From the NCBI GenBank assembly GCA_003993805.1, contig RSEF01000014.1, positions 4,559,769 to 4,623,768 on the forward strand: 64,000 bases of DNA, read 5' to 3'. The stretch comes from Himantopus leucocephalus. Taxonomy: Eukaryota > Chordata > Aves > Charadriiformes > Recurvirostridae. A program made the position numbers and the translations under genes. Under the pieces are notes generated by a model. It searched no databases. It saw only the letters and a list, made by a program, of their open reading frames with translations, and had not been told where the DNA came from. Below are positions 36,235 to 47,882 of this stretch, piece by piece. The number at the start of each line of letters is the position of its first letter. Position 1 is the first letter of the stretch.

Positions 36235-36790
36235 CAGCCCTAATCTCATTAATATAAAGCCATTTTAGAGATGGAGAAGAGCCGATAACAGCATTGGACT
36301 CGTGAGATATTTCTGTTTTCCATCCATCAGGCAGGTAATTGCGGGAGTTATGACTTTGTTAGGCAGAAATGTACAGCTCTAAAGAACCGATAACTGAGCA
36401 TCTCTGCTCAGCAGACAATGGAGCAGCATCCAGTAATTGAATACATCAATAAGCTTTCACATCTCGTATAACTTCAGTGCCCTGGACAGGATAGCATTAG
36501 ACATAATCATATTTTGATCAGGAGAAAATAGAAGTTGGATGAAATAATATCAATTTTATTTACAGGGCAGAGAAGAAGCCATCCAGTCTGTGACAGAAAA
36601 AAGATTTTTTTATCTGGCTTTGATCTGGCTCTGGGCTTTGATTCGGTGGCAAATGGGTCTATAACTCATTTACACCAGCTGCCAGGCTTTTTCAAAGCAC
36701 AGGACATTAAGCAGAATCCTGCTTCAAGGAATAAATACACAATCAACATAATAAATGGTGACAAAACAGCCCCAGCTCATTCTTTACAGT
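36235..36790. other. Candidate conserved non-coding element
   Basis: An AT-rich, complex segment free of recognisable transposons, with repeated TAAT, ATTA and GATAA cores. It includes a piece tttacaccagctgccagg (about 36670-36687) that may be ancient-repeat derived. The texture, with no simple repeats or CpG decay and many homeodomain-type cores, is like that of vertebrate developmental enhancers. Conservation cannot be measured from one sequence. Confidence 0.3.
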
Positions 36791-37019
36791 TTTAAGTCTC
36801 TACAGCCTACACAGAATGCTACAAATACTCAGCTCAAAAACCGCGTATTGGTTTGTGACCCCCTTGGGCCAAAGAGCATCCTTCGTGTGAGCTGTTAAAA
36901 TAAGAGTTTAAGGGGGCTGCTGGGGTTGGGGTGGTTTTGTGGGAATTTCTATTCGCAACGGCACTGGCCGCGCCTGGTAAGGAGAGGAAAAGGTTATTGT
37001 GGAGAACCAGGAGGGAGAG
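36791..37019. other. Transition into CpG island
   Basis: Composition rises from AT-rich to GC-rich. A donor-like ctggtaagg lies at about 36974. Without a recognisable exon it is not called as a splice site. Confidence 0.4.
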
Positions 37020-37710
37020 CAGAAGGCGGCGTGCTGCTGGTGGGGTGAAGCAGGCGCCTCTTCCCCGCGAGGCTGGCAGCCTGCGCGCTCCGCTCGGGGC
37101 TCAGGGAGACGCGCAGGGCGGTAGTGCCCATGTTGGAATGGGATCAGAGCTGGCACGGAGCAAGAGCAGTGCTATCTCCTCGCACAAAGCCTGAGTGTTT
37201 CGCTCCCCTGCGTGGGGAAGGGCAGCGAAGCAGCACGGTCCCAATCCTCCTTGCCGAAGCCGGCGCTTCTGCGGAGCTGCGCTTGCCGGCCGGCCTGGGG
37301 TGCGTCGGCTGCAGGAGGCTTTGAACCCCCCGGCCCGTGTGGAGCTGGGGCTCTTTGAGCTGCGCGTCGTGTGGCAAACCGGGGCTTGAGCCCGGACTAC
37401 CCTTGAGCGGCCCCATCAGCGTGGCACGCTTTCCGCCCGTCCTCTGCCCAGGGAGGAGCGTGTTCTCCTCAAGACACTTTGAGGCTGCTCCCGCCGTAAT
37501 GATGCGCTTAACCGAGGGCTGTATTGTGCGCTTCTGGGTGGATAAAACGAGTGTCGTCGGGACGCTGCCGTGCGGGGGCTGACAGCTCTGCGGCGGTGGC
37601 ACGTCCCACCTCGTCTGCCCGAGAGCAAACAGCCGGCGTTCCGCTGTTGAGAGCGTCGAGGGCTCGAGCGGTGCGTTCCAGGCTGGGAGACGTGTACTGG
37701 GTGAGCGCTG
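37020..37710. other. Orphan CpG island, largest in window
   Basis: By eye about 66 CpGs in 690 bp, evenly spread, in clearly GC-rich sequence with AT-rich flanks on both sides. This meets the usual look of a CpG island. In vertebrates such islands normally mark promoters, and orphan ones often mark lncRNA starts, alternative promoters or poised enhancers. Open frames exist on both strands (37144-37602 minus, 152 codons; 37416-37748 minus, 110 codons; shorter plus-strand frames), but none resembles a known protein and none has clear splice context. The alternative is a GC-rich old repeat, of which I see no sign. Confidence 0.6.
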
Positions 37711-39989
37711 CTGCTGAGGTTGTCAGTGGATTCACCTTTCCTACACAAGCGTCCATCAAATGAGGATTATTTTTTTAATTTGTGCATTTTATTCTGCGCT
37801 GAAATTAAGCAGTGGGCTTTTGCAGGAGGCACTAGTTGAAAGATGGAGTCAGGCAAGTGCCAAGAAATAAGGCACACTTTTAATTTGAGGTGGAACATGG
37901 CTGATAACAAGCTTTCAGGTGAAACGATAGGCTTCTGTGGCTTCCAGTCAAGGCAGAGCCCAAAAGGTTTTATCCTAGCACAGGTTGTGCCCTTAAGCCA
38001 GAGCACTTCATTAGGCTCATGGGGAGGAATCCAAGGTGAAGTCTGATGGCCCGTGTTACGTAGGGCTGACCAGAGAATTCTCTTAAAACATGATGGTCTA
38101 CATTAAAGCATATTTAGTGATGTAAACGTAGTATCATGGTTAGCTGTTCCTCTGCTTTAGAGCTACAGTAATTGGACTACATCCATTTTCTCTCTTTTTG
38201 CTCTCATCTCAGTTTTATTCCAGTCTGAGATGTGGATCAGTATCTTTTGATACAGACTATTTGCTTTGGCAGATTCCTTGGAGGAAATAGTTCAATTACT
38301 TGAGCTGCTTTGGATAGGCAGTACAAGTTTCTATGAAGTCTTTTCCACAGTTCCTGATTTTTTTCAACACGTAGCTCTGTTTGAAGTGGTTGGCAAGAGA
38401 CAAATCAGGATTTAATTTTGGGAACAATAATGGAGATGCTTCTGCATCAAATCAAAGTATTATTCAAGGGCTGAAATTTTTTAGCACGGTGAGTGAGGCC
38501 TTTTATTTCTATGAATTAGCAGTCTGGGAGGTGATGAGCTTTGGAAGTGGAGTTTCCTGTCCCCACAGCCAGGTTGACTGCATCAGGGAAAAGGCTTATC
38601 AAGTATATAAAAGGCCAGAAAATGGAATATAAGGCTCCTCTGAGTTGCTGGATGGGAGGAGAATTACTTTTTGATTGAGGTTTCTTGTCTCTTTTTGGCT
38701 AGATTTTGGTCTTCTCTTATTTAAGTGGTGGCAAATGAAGTTTTCAACCTCCTGTTTAAAAGAAAATGACTCCAACCTGTTTTCCCAAATCCCCAAAGAC
38801 AATTACCAAAAGTAAGATAGCACGCAGTTTCAGTGAGCACCAGCAGAGTCTGAGAGAGCATCTCAGACGCCACCATATGATCTGTAAAAACACTCATTCA
38901 AACAGATAAAAAGCACCAAGTCCGTTGAGATCGTTGCGTCTGAGGTGCAGTTCCTGCTGCCGGTGGGTGTTGCAACATAAGAATAATTGATTATAGCACT
39001 GATCTGGCACATCCCTCCTTAAATTATAATGTAGTAGCTACCATAAACTCCTTAGGTCCCACCAACAGAGGTGGAATTGCAAAACAATGAACCCGGTTTT
39101 TGCAAGCACGGTGTGAGTGAGTGATAAAAACTTGACTTTTGAGAGTCTGATTAGTGTTTTAACTATATGTGCTCAAAAGTGACGTGCTGTCACACCAGGG
39201 CTTCTGGATTCATTCAGTATCCATCTACAACTTTGCTTTTATCAATAAAAATTTTCTCATTACCATATGCTCACTTCTTACATTTAAAACGCGAAGATTT
39301 AGAAAAATGGTTGTGCCAGGTTTTCTACCTGTCAGGATGTCCTTTCATCTCATTAGTCTGAGCCACAGATTAATTGGCTTCAGAATATCCTGGGGAAAAA
39401 AGAAATGTCAGCTCTGTTATCGCGTGCGAGGCGGGGGATAGCTCGCAGTGATTTATGAAGAGACTTGTGTTCCCACAGTCCCCCTTACACTTCAGCGTGC
39501 TGATGTGATGTTGCTGGATCCTGAGTTCCCACAGAAGGGAAAGACTTTATCGCGGTTGTAAGATAAGCCCTGTGCCTTACTTGAAGCAAAATGTTTGGCT
39601 TTGTTTTATGGATTCTTAAAAATAATCTGCCACAACATGCATTTGAGATTGGGAAAAGATCGGGGTGGGTTAGGTGCTGTAAACCAGCAGAGATGAGGCA
39701 CCCTGTGCACGGTGATGAAAAGCGGGTCTGGGCTGCCGAAAGCAGAAGGAATAGGTCATCCCTGACCATCCCATCGGGATGGGGCTTCTCCCCATCCCCA
39801 CACGAGCTTCTCGCAGCCAGGGCGGTGCTCCACACAACGGGGACTCACGCTGGATGTTGGGTTAAGGTGTGAATCCGCGTTTGAGGGAGCAGGTCGTGAA
39901 GACTGCTGCCGCACCTACCAAGCAGGGAGTAATTTTAATCTGGGTACAAGAGTAAGTGGCACCGCTGGAGCCAGAGGCAGGAACAGGGG
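37711..39989. other. Unique non-coding sequence, no gene seen
   Basis: Mostly AT-rich unique sequence. Open frames are at most about 116 codons (39485-39835 minus) and none is recognised. Confidence 0.55.
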
Positions 39990-40110
39990 AGTGGGGCTGT
40001 GAGAGTCGCAGGCACGCTGCCTGCTTTGCCGAGTCCTCAGCCGTCCGGCGCGGCCGTGAGCAACCGAGCCAGCCGGAGACGTGCGCGCCCGGCCCAGAAG
40101 TGCTACAGCG
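39990..40110. other. Short CpG-dense patch next to CR1
   Basis: About 15 CpGs in 120 bp by eye, densest at 40040-40095. It directly precedes the CR1 copy at 40153. It is too short to call an island. Confidence 0.4.
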
Positions 40111-40152
40111 ACTGTGTACTCATCTACGGAGAGTACCTCAGAGCTTCTAATT

Positions 40153-40310
40153 ATAGAGACATAGAACAGTTAGAGTTGGAAGGGACCTTGAAGACCACCC
40201 AGTGCCACCCCCCTGCCCCGGGCAGGGACACCTCCCACCAGCCCAGGTTGCTCCAAGCCCCGTCCAACCTGGCCTTGAACATCTCCAGGGATGGGGCAGC
40301 CACAACTCCA
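40153..40310 (-). mobile_element. CR1 LINE 3' end, 5'-truncated
   Basis: On the plus strand it opens with atagagacatagaacagtta and continues gagttggaagggaccttgaa, ccctgccccgggcagggaca, then ctccaagccccgtccaacct and ggccttgaacatctccaggg. It ends near cagccacaact. This is the well-known avian CR1 3' region read in reverse. The copy is about 155 bp long and non-autonomous. It resembles the copy at 24793 closely enough to suggest a related subfamily. Confidence 0.95.
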
Positions 40311-41555
40311 ATAGCCAAGATTAAATAACATCAACTTAAATAAGGCAAATAATCCCTATGAATAAAATTCCCTTTAAATAAACTTCAGAGGCTTCTTTTT
40401 CCCCCATGTACATGTGTTTCTTAAATAATGGGAAAATCAGGATATGTGGTTTAAAAGGATTCTAGCTCAGATAATTACAAAACTTCTGACCATTTCTATA
40501 ACTTAATGAACATGCTTTCTGAACTGACAGTTTATATGCTAAGTTTAAAACGGCTTGAAATTAAAATTTAAAATAGGACATTAAGCCAGGAAATAAATCT
40601 TAACAATGGTAATAGTAATACTGTACTGAAACTGCTTAAGAAATCTCAGACTTGTGGACATAATTAATAGTTTTAATAGCTACATTAATACAGGTTTCAT
40701 GTGAAGCATTACACTGATGTTTATTTTCTCATATCTCTGGCAACGTGTCTTATCAAGGCACCAGCCTTTATTCTTGTTTTAGGTGGTCCAATACATAAAT
40801 CAGCACAACTTTTAAAATTAATTTTGGCTGCAATGGTCATAATACGGCAGGTCAATGATCAGCTTTGCTTAGAGATTTCTTCTGTTAAATTAGTTTCATG
40901 TTATAGATTTGTCTGTAGTTGGTACACATTTTTCCCACTGAAGTGAATACGCTTGAAGAAACCGGGTGGGTTTTTAGTTTGGGGATTTCAATCTCAATTC
41001 TGTCTGCACTAGATGATACAAGTGCACTTAAAATACTGGTTCAAGTTAGTCTGTACTGTGGCTACAAGTGCTTGAGATTGGAGTATGATCTCTAATTAAT
41101 GGACTATTTTACTAGCTCTCTACTTAGTCATTAGTTTAAAGGGTTCATTTTAGCAAACCAAAGAATGTAAAGATCCTTGTCAATAAAAACCCAGTTGTAA
41201 TATTCTTCTAGTGTTACCCTTATTACTCATTCCCACAACTGCTTTGAGGCTTTTTCCTTTTTATTTCAACACCTAGCAAAGCCACGCTTCGCTTTATCCT
41301 TGTTGACTGCAGAAAAAAATAAATCGCAAAAATCCAGACTTCTATTAGCAGAACGTAGACCAAAAGACTTTTTTTTTTTTAAAGAACAGACCTTGCAGCT
41401 TTTTAAATCTCCTACGATTTGAAATTTTGAAAGATATTTATACACATTTGTTTATTTATACAAGTACCAGGCAATTGGGGGGCACCTGATGACGGAGCGA
41501 GAGGGCAGGCGCTCTGTTCTCTGTCAGCACAGGTTGCTAGTCAGTTTGGGAAAAT
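40311..41555. other. Unique AT-rich non-coding sequence
   Basis: AT-rich, with no gene or young repeat. A T10 run lies at about 41370-41380. Confidence 0.55.
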
Positions 41556-41625
41556 CAGGGCCAGATTTTCAAAGGAAATGTTGGCTAGGGTTTCAGGGGC
41601 TACTGAAATTTTGGGGAGTCTTTAA
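41556..41625. repeat. Ancient amniote repeat trace
   Basis: The string cagggccagattttcaaagg, followed by a tggct...agggtttc segment and tactgaaattttggggagt, resembles a common dispersed amniote sequence. That sequence opens 'gggccagattttcaaaggtatttaggc'. I recall it from turtle and crocodile DNA and do not know the accepted family name. The copy is old. Confidence 0.45.
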
Positions 41626-44133
41626 AACATGAAAAAATAAATGTGCAATTTTGTGCTTCTTCTTAAGTATTTGCTGGGGAAGAAAAAAACCCCAAACTTA
41701 GATAGGAGTTGGATTGATAATCTTCCTTATCATTCCGTGACTGGTCAGGTAAACACCAGCTGCATAAATGCAGGAGTTATCGGAGGGGAAGCTTTTGCCA
41801 GATGCACCTCTTAAATGAGGTTCATCTCTCTGTAAGCCAAGTCAGTCCCCCCACGCTGCTAAAACATACTGCTAAATTTCTATATACGTTGTCTTGTGTC
41901 ACTTCAGAGGGAAAGTGCTTCTCCCCTCTAGTGTGTGGATTTGCCTTTGGAGGCACAAACAATGTGACGTGCTTCTAGTTTAACTGCTATTTACACACAC
42001 AAGCGGGCATGCATACAGTTAAAAATTAAAGTAAGCACCTGTCTATTATTTTTAATTACATTTTTCCAGACCTGGAACAGAAAAATAAAACATCCAACCA
42101 TTTTGACCCTGATGTTAATTGTTTTCAATAAAAAAACAGTACCACCTGTCAACTGTAGCAGAAAACATATGCTTAGTACAATAGTGTGTAAACCAAGTGC
42201 TACACCGCTCATCTTCAAAAGCCAGCCCCGGATGATTAATCTTTCTCTAATGGACATACAGCAAACATCGCCACAGAGTACGGTTTCAGTTTGCAGAGGA
42301 ACGTATTTGCTATCTGGTGTGAAAAATGCGTTTTCTATACATAAGCAGTCCACAAATTATTTCTGTGCACATGACTCAGGAAATGAAAAGTTGTCTTGTC
42401 TTTACGGCGACAAGCCTGTTTACTGGGGTTTAAATCTTTCTCTCTTTACATAAACGGGAATAGTTGTCAAGATGTCTGTGAAGCCAGGATTTCATCCTTC
42501 TCCAAAGTCCCCCCAAAGTGGTTCTCTTTATGTACCTCTTTACCCAGAGGCTTGGCCTAAAGCATCTTTATTACATGCTTGTGACCAGGTAACACCTAGA
42601 AGCACGTGCCCTCGGTAGGTCAGCTGCCTCTGGAAGGGAAAAGCAGGGCTCAGCTCCCACCTGCACGGCGAGAGCATTGTGGCCAGAGGTAAATCATTTC
42701 AGACACGTCTTTCCCCTTCATCAGCAGGGGTGAAACCGTACGGAGAAACTGGACTTTCCCCAAGGGTACTAAATGCAAGCTCATCGCTTTAAGAAATGAA
42801 ACTCTCACAGCATAAAAACATTTTTCTTGGTCTTTATTGTCCCAGTTTGTGAGGCTGAGTAGAGAAAGGGCAAACAGGGAAAAGCGGTAATGGAGGAAAT
42901 GGAATAGCAGACAAAGTACTTTTAAAAAAAAATACAAAGAAAATAAGAAAAGCCTACATTGTCATGTCTTAAAGACTGAGCTAACTTCTGTGCTAGTACA
43001 GCACTGAGTGCATTGGGGTTTAGGGATTGATTTAAGGGATCTTTTGACTCCCTATTGGTCTAATGATAACATGAGATTTGGTGTTTCTTTTGCTCCTGTT
43101 ACCATCACCAGTGTCTGTCTCTTGTAGCGATGCTCTGTGGAAGCGTGTGGGTATTGGCAGAAGCATCCAGCGCCTAGAGAGATAACTGTAGCTGGGAAAA
43201 GGGACTTTTCCGCTCCAGAAGGTGTGGGATGGCGTGCGCTGCGGTGGCGGCTGACGGAGGTGGGCTGCGAGGGTGACCTCCGTCTCCTGCTGAGCCGTGG
43301 CCTCAGGACTGAAACCTGAATGGCCCCTTGCAGCCACGTCGGAAGAGAACGGGTGATAGTAATCAGCTGAGCTGCATTCCTGGAGATTATGTTTAAACAA
43401 CACCGAGTGAATTTTCAACGGGAAGTAAACAACAGTTCCACTGCCTGTCAGAGCCTGGAAGTTGCCGTTTTGATTAGGGAATAAAACCAAGAATTTTTCC
43501 GGCAAGTATGCTTGAATTCTGAACACTGATGCAAAACACATTCCCAAATTCATGTTGTTTGCGTTGTTAAGAAGCTTTTGAACAGCATTTGTTGATGGGC
43601 ATCAGCAGCACGTGCAGGAATCGTACTGTGCTGGGGAAGGCATCTTATTTTGAAACTGATCAAGGTACGGCTTGTGTAGCAAATACTCAAACAAGGTGTT
43701 ATTCAAGCTCCAAAGCAAACACCGGCCAAGTTCAGGCTTTATTCAGTGTCATAAGTTACATTTCTCTAAGTCCTAATTATGTTTCTTATGGTTTTTCCGC
43801 CACTGAAGCAGTGGAAGAAGCTGACTCCCGGTACCCACAGCTGCCACCACAGCTCGTTTCTTACGCGCTGCTCTGCGCCCCGGTAACGGCGCTGTCTGAA
43901 AGGCTTTCACACTGCTGTATTTTACAACTCGGTTAAAATGCTCACTAAGAAATTCATAAAACACATTGTCCACATTTACTAACAGGTTCATGGAAATTTC
44001 TGTCTGTAATGCAGTAGAAGCGCCGTATGTTAACCTTTAATTAACGCATTCCCTGCAGAGAAGTTCTCTAGGTGTTAACGTATGTGAGCCACGGGGAGAT
44101 GGATTCAGTTTCTGTAGACATCAGCTAATTCCC

Positions 44134-44176
44134 TTTTTTTTTACTTCTTTTTTTTCTTTGTGAGGGTTTTTTTTTT
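44134..44176. repeat. T-rich simple sequence
   Basis: Three T runs of about 9-10 residues separated by short C/A/G interruptions. Low-complexity only. Confidence 0.85.
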
Positions 44177-45519
44177 ATGTTCCTCATAGATTTTCCAAGA
44201 GAAAATTACTGAAGTTGCAACGCCCCTTGCTCCCTGTTGTCCCAGCCCATCTAACTTTAGAAGCCCAAATGCACACAGTTTATATTTCTTTAATGAGTTT
44301 GTAAAGAGAAGCACTTAGAGGCTCGTATCAGTCAATGTATGCCTTCATTCCAAAACCAGAAAAAACCAGTCCCAGGCAGATGCATATTGCTGTGCATAAC
44401 TGTATGATCTATTCCACCGTGATGTTATTTGAGGCCAACTAACCCCCTTCTCTGGGGTTCAGCCCCAGAAAGCGCCCCATGGCACTAGGGCAGGTTATTT
44501 ACGTTCTGCTTATGGCATAGACTCAAAGGATGCATGACTTCGATCGTCCTTGTTTGCCACCTGAGCTTTAGAAACCTATCTGTACTTCGTGTTGGGAACC
44601 TAAAAGAAGGAACTGTAATCTCTTAATCCTGGATTAAGCACCTTCCGTATCTCTAGGATGACATCCCGTGTTAACATTGCAGCTGGGAACTTTGTGAACT
44701 TACCCCTGAGGGACAACTTGGCACTTTGTCTATTCATGCAGTTGTCCAAAACTACATTTAAATGTCCCCTTCCTGAAGCAGTGAACTGTGAAAAGCTTTT
44801 CTGAATTGTTCTTTGTGTGTTTAAGTTCTCCTGCTCTGCAATATTCTTCATGTCCTACATGGTGGTATTTTCTGGTGCCTGAATCGATATTTTTTCAGTG
44901 ATCAAGTGCTTTTGCTATGAAAAGGCTTTTAGTCCTGTTATGAAGCAGTCAATAACCATGACTGACCTTTCAAAACTCGCAGGCCTCTACTGCAGCCACT
45001 TTGAAGAAGTGAATCTATATCATCTACTTGTGTTTCTTGATAAGTGGGCTTTAAAAAGAGTATGTAAACAGCAGCGAAGACCCGGCCTTTTGGTGGAGCC
45101 TCTTCTATCAAAGGGGCTCGTTTCGTTTGAGCGTAACGTGGTCGTCCTGTGCAGAGGCCGATGTTCATTAGCATAGGTGGTAAACGTCTGGCAAAGCCCT
45201 GCTCCTGTCGCTCCCAGACCCACGCACCCGGCCCCAAACAACGCTTTATTTTGAGGATGAAATTTGCTAAGTGGTTTTGAAAGAATTTCTGACCATTCCT
45301 GGAATATTCTGCTTTGATTACACCTGAAGACTTCTTTAAAGCATTTGGGGGGTTTAAGCATTTCCTTTAGCCAGGCAGCTGTTGGTGCCTCACAGCGGCT
45401 GTAGGGAGGGGGATGCATCCCTGGGCTGACCGTCCCCCGGGCAGCCTCGCCTGGACGCTGTCCATCTCCCCAGTGGTGGACGGGAGGAGGTGCTGGAGGC
45501 AGAGCGGAGCTCAGGACCT

Positions 45520-45543
45520 GTGGAAGGAAGGAAGGAAGGACGG
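45520..45543. repeat. (GGAA)n microsatellite
   Basis: About five consecutive ggaa units within a purine-rich stretch, ending in gacggga. GGAA arrays can bind ETS factors; this array is short. Confidence 0.85.
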
Positions 45544-46599
45544 GAGGTGCTGCTCCCGCAAGTGGGACGGATCTGCAGGGGGACAGACTTGTTTGCCTCT
45601 GGAGATCAAACAAGGTGTAGAAAAACCAGTTCCTCCGAAAGGATAGCTTCTACCAGGCCACTGGCTCTTAATTTGTATTTTTGCTCCAATTAGGGAGACA
45701 AACTTTACAGGACCACGTGTTGTTTCTGCTGGGCAAACGGGCAGCGAGCACAGAGGACTGCAACTGCCTAGCGCAAAAAATATCAGCAACGCTTCTGATC
45801 CCGCTACCGAACTCCCCCTACAGCCCTTGCATGGGCTGCCGGCCGTCTGCGCCGGCTTTCTGCTGCCCACAAAAGGGCTCTCAGCTTATGCCTCCTCCCG
45901 TCTGCAGCCCCGGCTTTACCTTTGGTTTACAGTCTCATACAACCAGAAAAATGTTATTTATTAAGTGGTTCACATGCAAATGTGTGCTAAGAGAAGGGCT
46001 GGGAGAGAGCACAATCCGTCGGCTGCTAGGGAAGATGCACCTTTCTGAACAGCAGCAGGAAAAGCTTGCCAGCCTCCCGAGCAAGGAGAGCAGAGTTATA
46101 ATGAGGTCCCTGACCCAACAAAGCTTTGGAGGCTTTTCTTCGTATTCTTCACTTCACCCTCCATGCTCCTGCCTTGCTTTGAGATCTGGATAGTTCTTTA
46201 TCATGGACAACAGCTATGTGTTCTGAGAAAAATATTTTATGATGGCTGCCTCTTCCTCTTCCAGAAATAGCACATTTCTGCAAGGGGTCTTGCATAAATA
46301 AGGGTGGTTTTCTTCCTCGCCAGTGAAATGCTGATTTACTGATGCTGAAAGCATCAGGCTTGAAAACAGGTTATTTCAGTAATATTTCACAGTGGCAGGT
46401 ACACAAGTAAAAGGGAATCATCACATTAGATATTAGCAGTAGGTATTTTATTGCTTATGCCTCCTGTAAAATCAAACTCGTGTTTTGCTCAGCATAGAAG
46501 AGGTATCTCCTTCCAGAGAGCCTATTGATGAACGCTCTGCTAGCCTGCCGTTTACAAGGGGTGACTGCGCGGCAGCTGTAGTGGCTGGATTTGCTTTCG

Positions 46600-46870
46600 G
46601 CATATAATTAAGGAGAAAATAAAATATTACTGGAGACATTACTGAAGCAATGGCATTTTCCACATTCTCCTTTCAAAGCTGTGATAATTAATTGATACCT
46701 CATTATTAGATTATTGTGAAAGATGGACCAGAGTATGAATTGCAAGTAAACCTACAGCATCATCAACCAACACGCTACTGCAATGGTTCATAAACCAGCT
46801 GTTTAATTATCTTAACATGACAGAGAATAAATATATGGAGTGGCCCATTCCTATCAAAGGTGATCACACA
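46600..46870. other. Candidate conserved non-coding element, homeodomain-rich
   Basis: An AT-rich, complex segment with many TAAT/ATTA cores, including the dense cluster TAATTAATTGAT (46685-46696) and cattattagattattg just after it. A TCF/LEF-type CTATCAAAGG lies at 46851-46860. No recognisable transposon is present. The density of such cores resembles developmental enhancers, but AT-rich DNA gives many by chance. Confidence 0.3.
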
Positions 46871-47163
46871 AATAAGCTTTCTTGGAAGAGAGGAATTTTC
46901 TTTGGCTACTCCTTTCAGAAAAGTTATCCCTTCTGCTTTCTTTTGTGCAAGTTGCTGGATATAATACTATGACCTTAATTGGGAGATATATTTTCAGAGA
47001 GTATTCAGAAGTTATTTGCACTCAAACTCAATACACTTATTTTTCTGCTGCTGTTTTGTAAGTTCACGTCAAAACTTTATATCTGATTTACCTGTATAAA
47101 TCTCTGAAAAGCAGAATTACAAGAGTCAGGAAAGGCATCTTTAAAGGGCTTCCTATGGTGACT
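46871..47163. other. Unique AT-rich sequence, part of candidate element
   Basis: A continuation of transposon-free AT-rich sequence between the homeodomain-rich segment and the RFX-like site at 47164. No exon is seen. Confidence 0.4.
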
Positions 47164-47177
47164 GTTGCTAAGGAAAC
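47164..47177 (+). promoter_or_regulatory. RFX X-box-like site, imperfect
   Basis: GTTGCTAAGGAAAC resembles the RFX X-box (GTNRCC, 0-3 bp, RGYAAC) with one mismatch in each half. It lies in transposon-free AT-rich sequence. Binding is inferred from motif likeness only. Confidence 0.3.
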
Positions 47178-47832
47178 CTTCATATTGCACCAGGTTTTGA
47201 AATGCCGGTAGCATCCCAAATACACAGCTGAATCACGTACATTCAGACCAAAATTAAGGGTGACAGGTAAGGGGGTATAAGTCAGAGTGTGTCCCAGTTA
47301 TGGAGAAGTAACAGATAGGAGTAGGATGCAAAAAACACTCAGGGATTCATGATTTGAGATACTAGATGCTTTATGCTCCCGAGATTTTTAGTTTCTGAGC
47401 GGAGGAAAGCTGCCTGAGTTTACCAGATGATGTATCGACCTAGACATGAGTGACTAGCTAGGGGTCATATCAACATCTGGGTACAAAGGGAGTTTAAGTG
47501 CAGATTAGTGCATGTCATTAATTAATGTTGTAGTAGAATTATGCAACAGAACTGAGGAAGCTTCCCAAAGTGGGGCAATTTGCACAGATGCTGCTGGTGA
47601 CGTAATGCCTTCTGGCCGAGGGCTGGCCGTTTGATACCTGAGTTGGTCTGTCTTTCCTTCTCCTCCCCCGTTTATCTGCTTATCTGAGACGCATACGCTG
47701 CGCGGGAATGGGAGGTACGTGGTGGGCCGTGTGTCACCCTCCTTTTGCGCACAGCTGAAGGACGAAGGGCCTCAGCTCCTCGTGGTGGCTCCTCCTCTCC
47801 CTCCAGGCAGCACTTTCTCCCATGGGCTTTTT
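47178..47832. other. Unique non-coding sequence, no gene seen
   Basis: No recognisable exon, RNA gene or repeat. The right end becomes GC-richer and pyrimidine-rich. Confidence 0.5.
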
Positions 47833-47882
47833 GGAGCCTTTTCAGACCCATCTGATNCGGAGCCTTTTCAGACCCACCTGAT
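47833..47882. repeat. 24-bp duplication split by single N
   Basis: The left copy is 47833-47856 and the right copy is 47859-47882, with one mismatch. They are separated by an N at 47857 and one C. The layout is the same as at 8119 and 29199, so an unmerged contig overlap is the likeliest cause. Confidence 0.85.

Larger units (their letters stand above)
41626..46599. other. Unique non-coding sequence, no gene seen
   Basis: Five kilobases with no recognisable exon or RNA gene. The longest frames are 43032-43553 minus (173 codons), 45020-45613 minus (197 codons) and 45681-46193 plus (170 codons). None resembles a known family and the last begins with a non-ATG codon. Simple repeats at 44134-44176 and 45520-45543 are listed separately. 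Confidence 0.5.

Noticed and set aside
43032..43553. 173-codon minus-strand frame as a gene or processed pseudogene
   Set aside because: The peptide is not recognisable, there is no poly-A tail or target duplication, and part of it is also open on the plus strand.
45020..45613. 197-codon minus-strand frame as a gene
   Set aside because: The proline-rich start arises from the GC-rich and GGAA-repeat region; there is no known domain and it reads like translated non-coding DNA.
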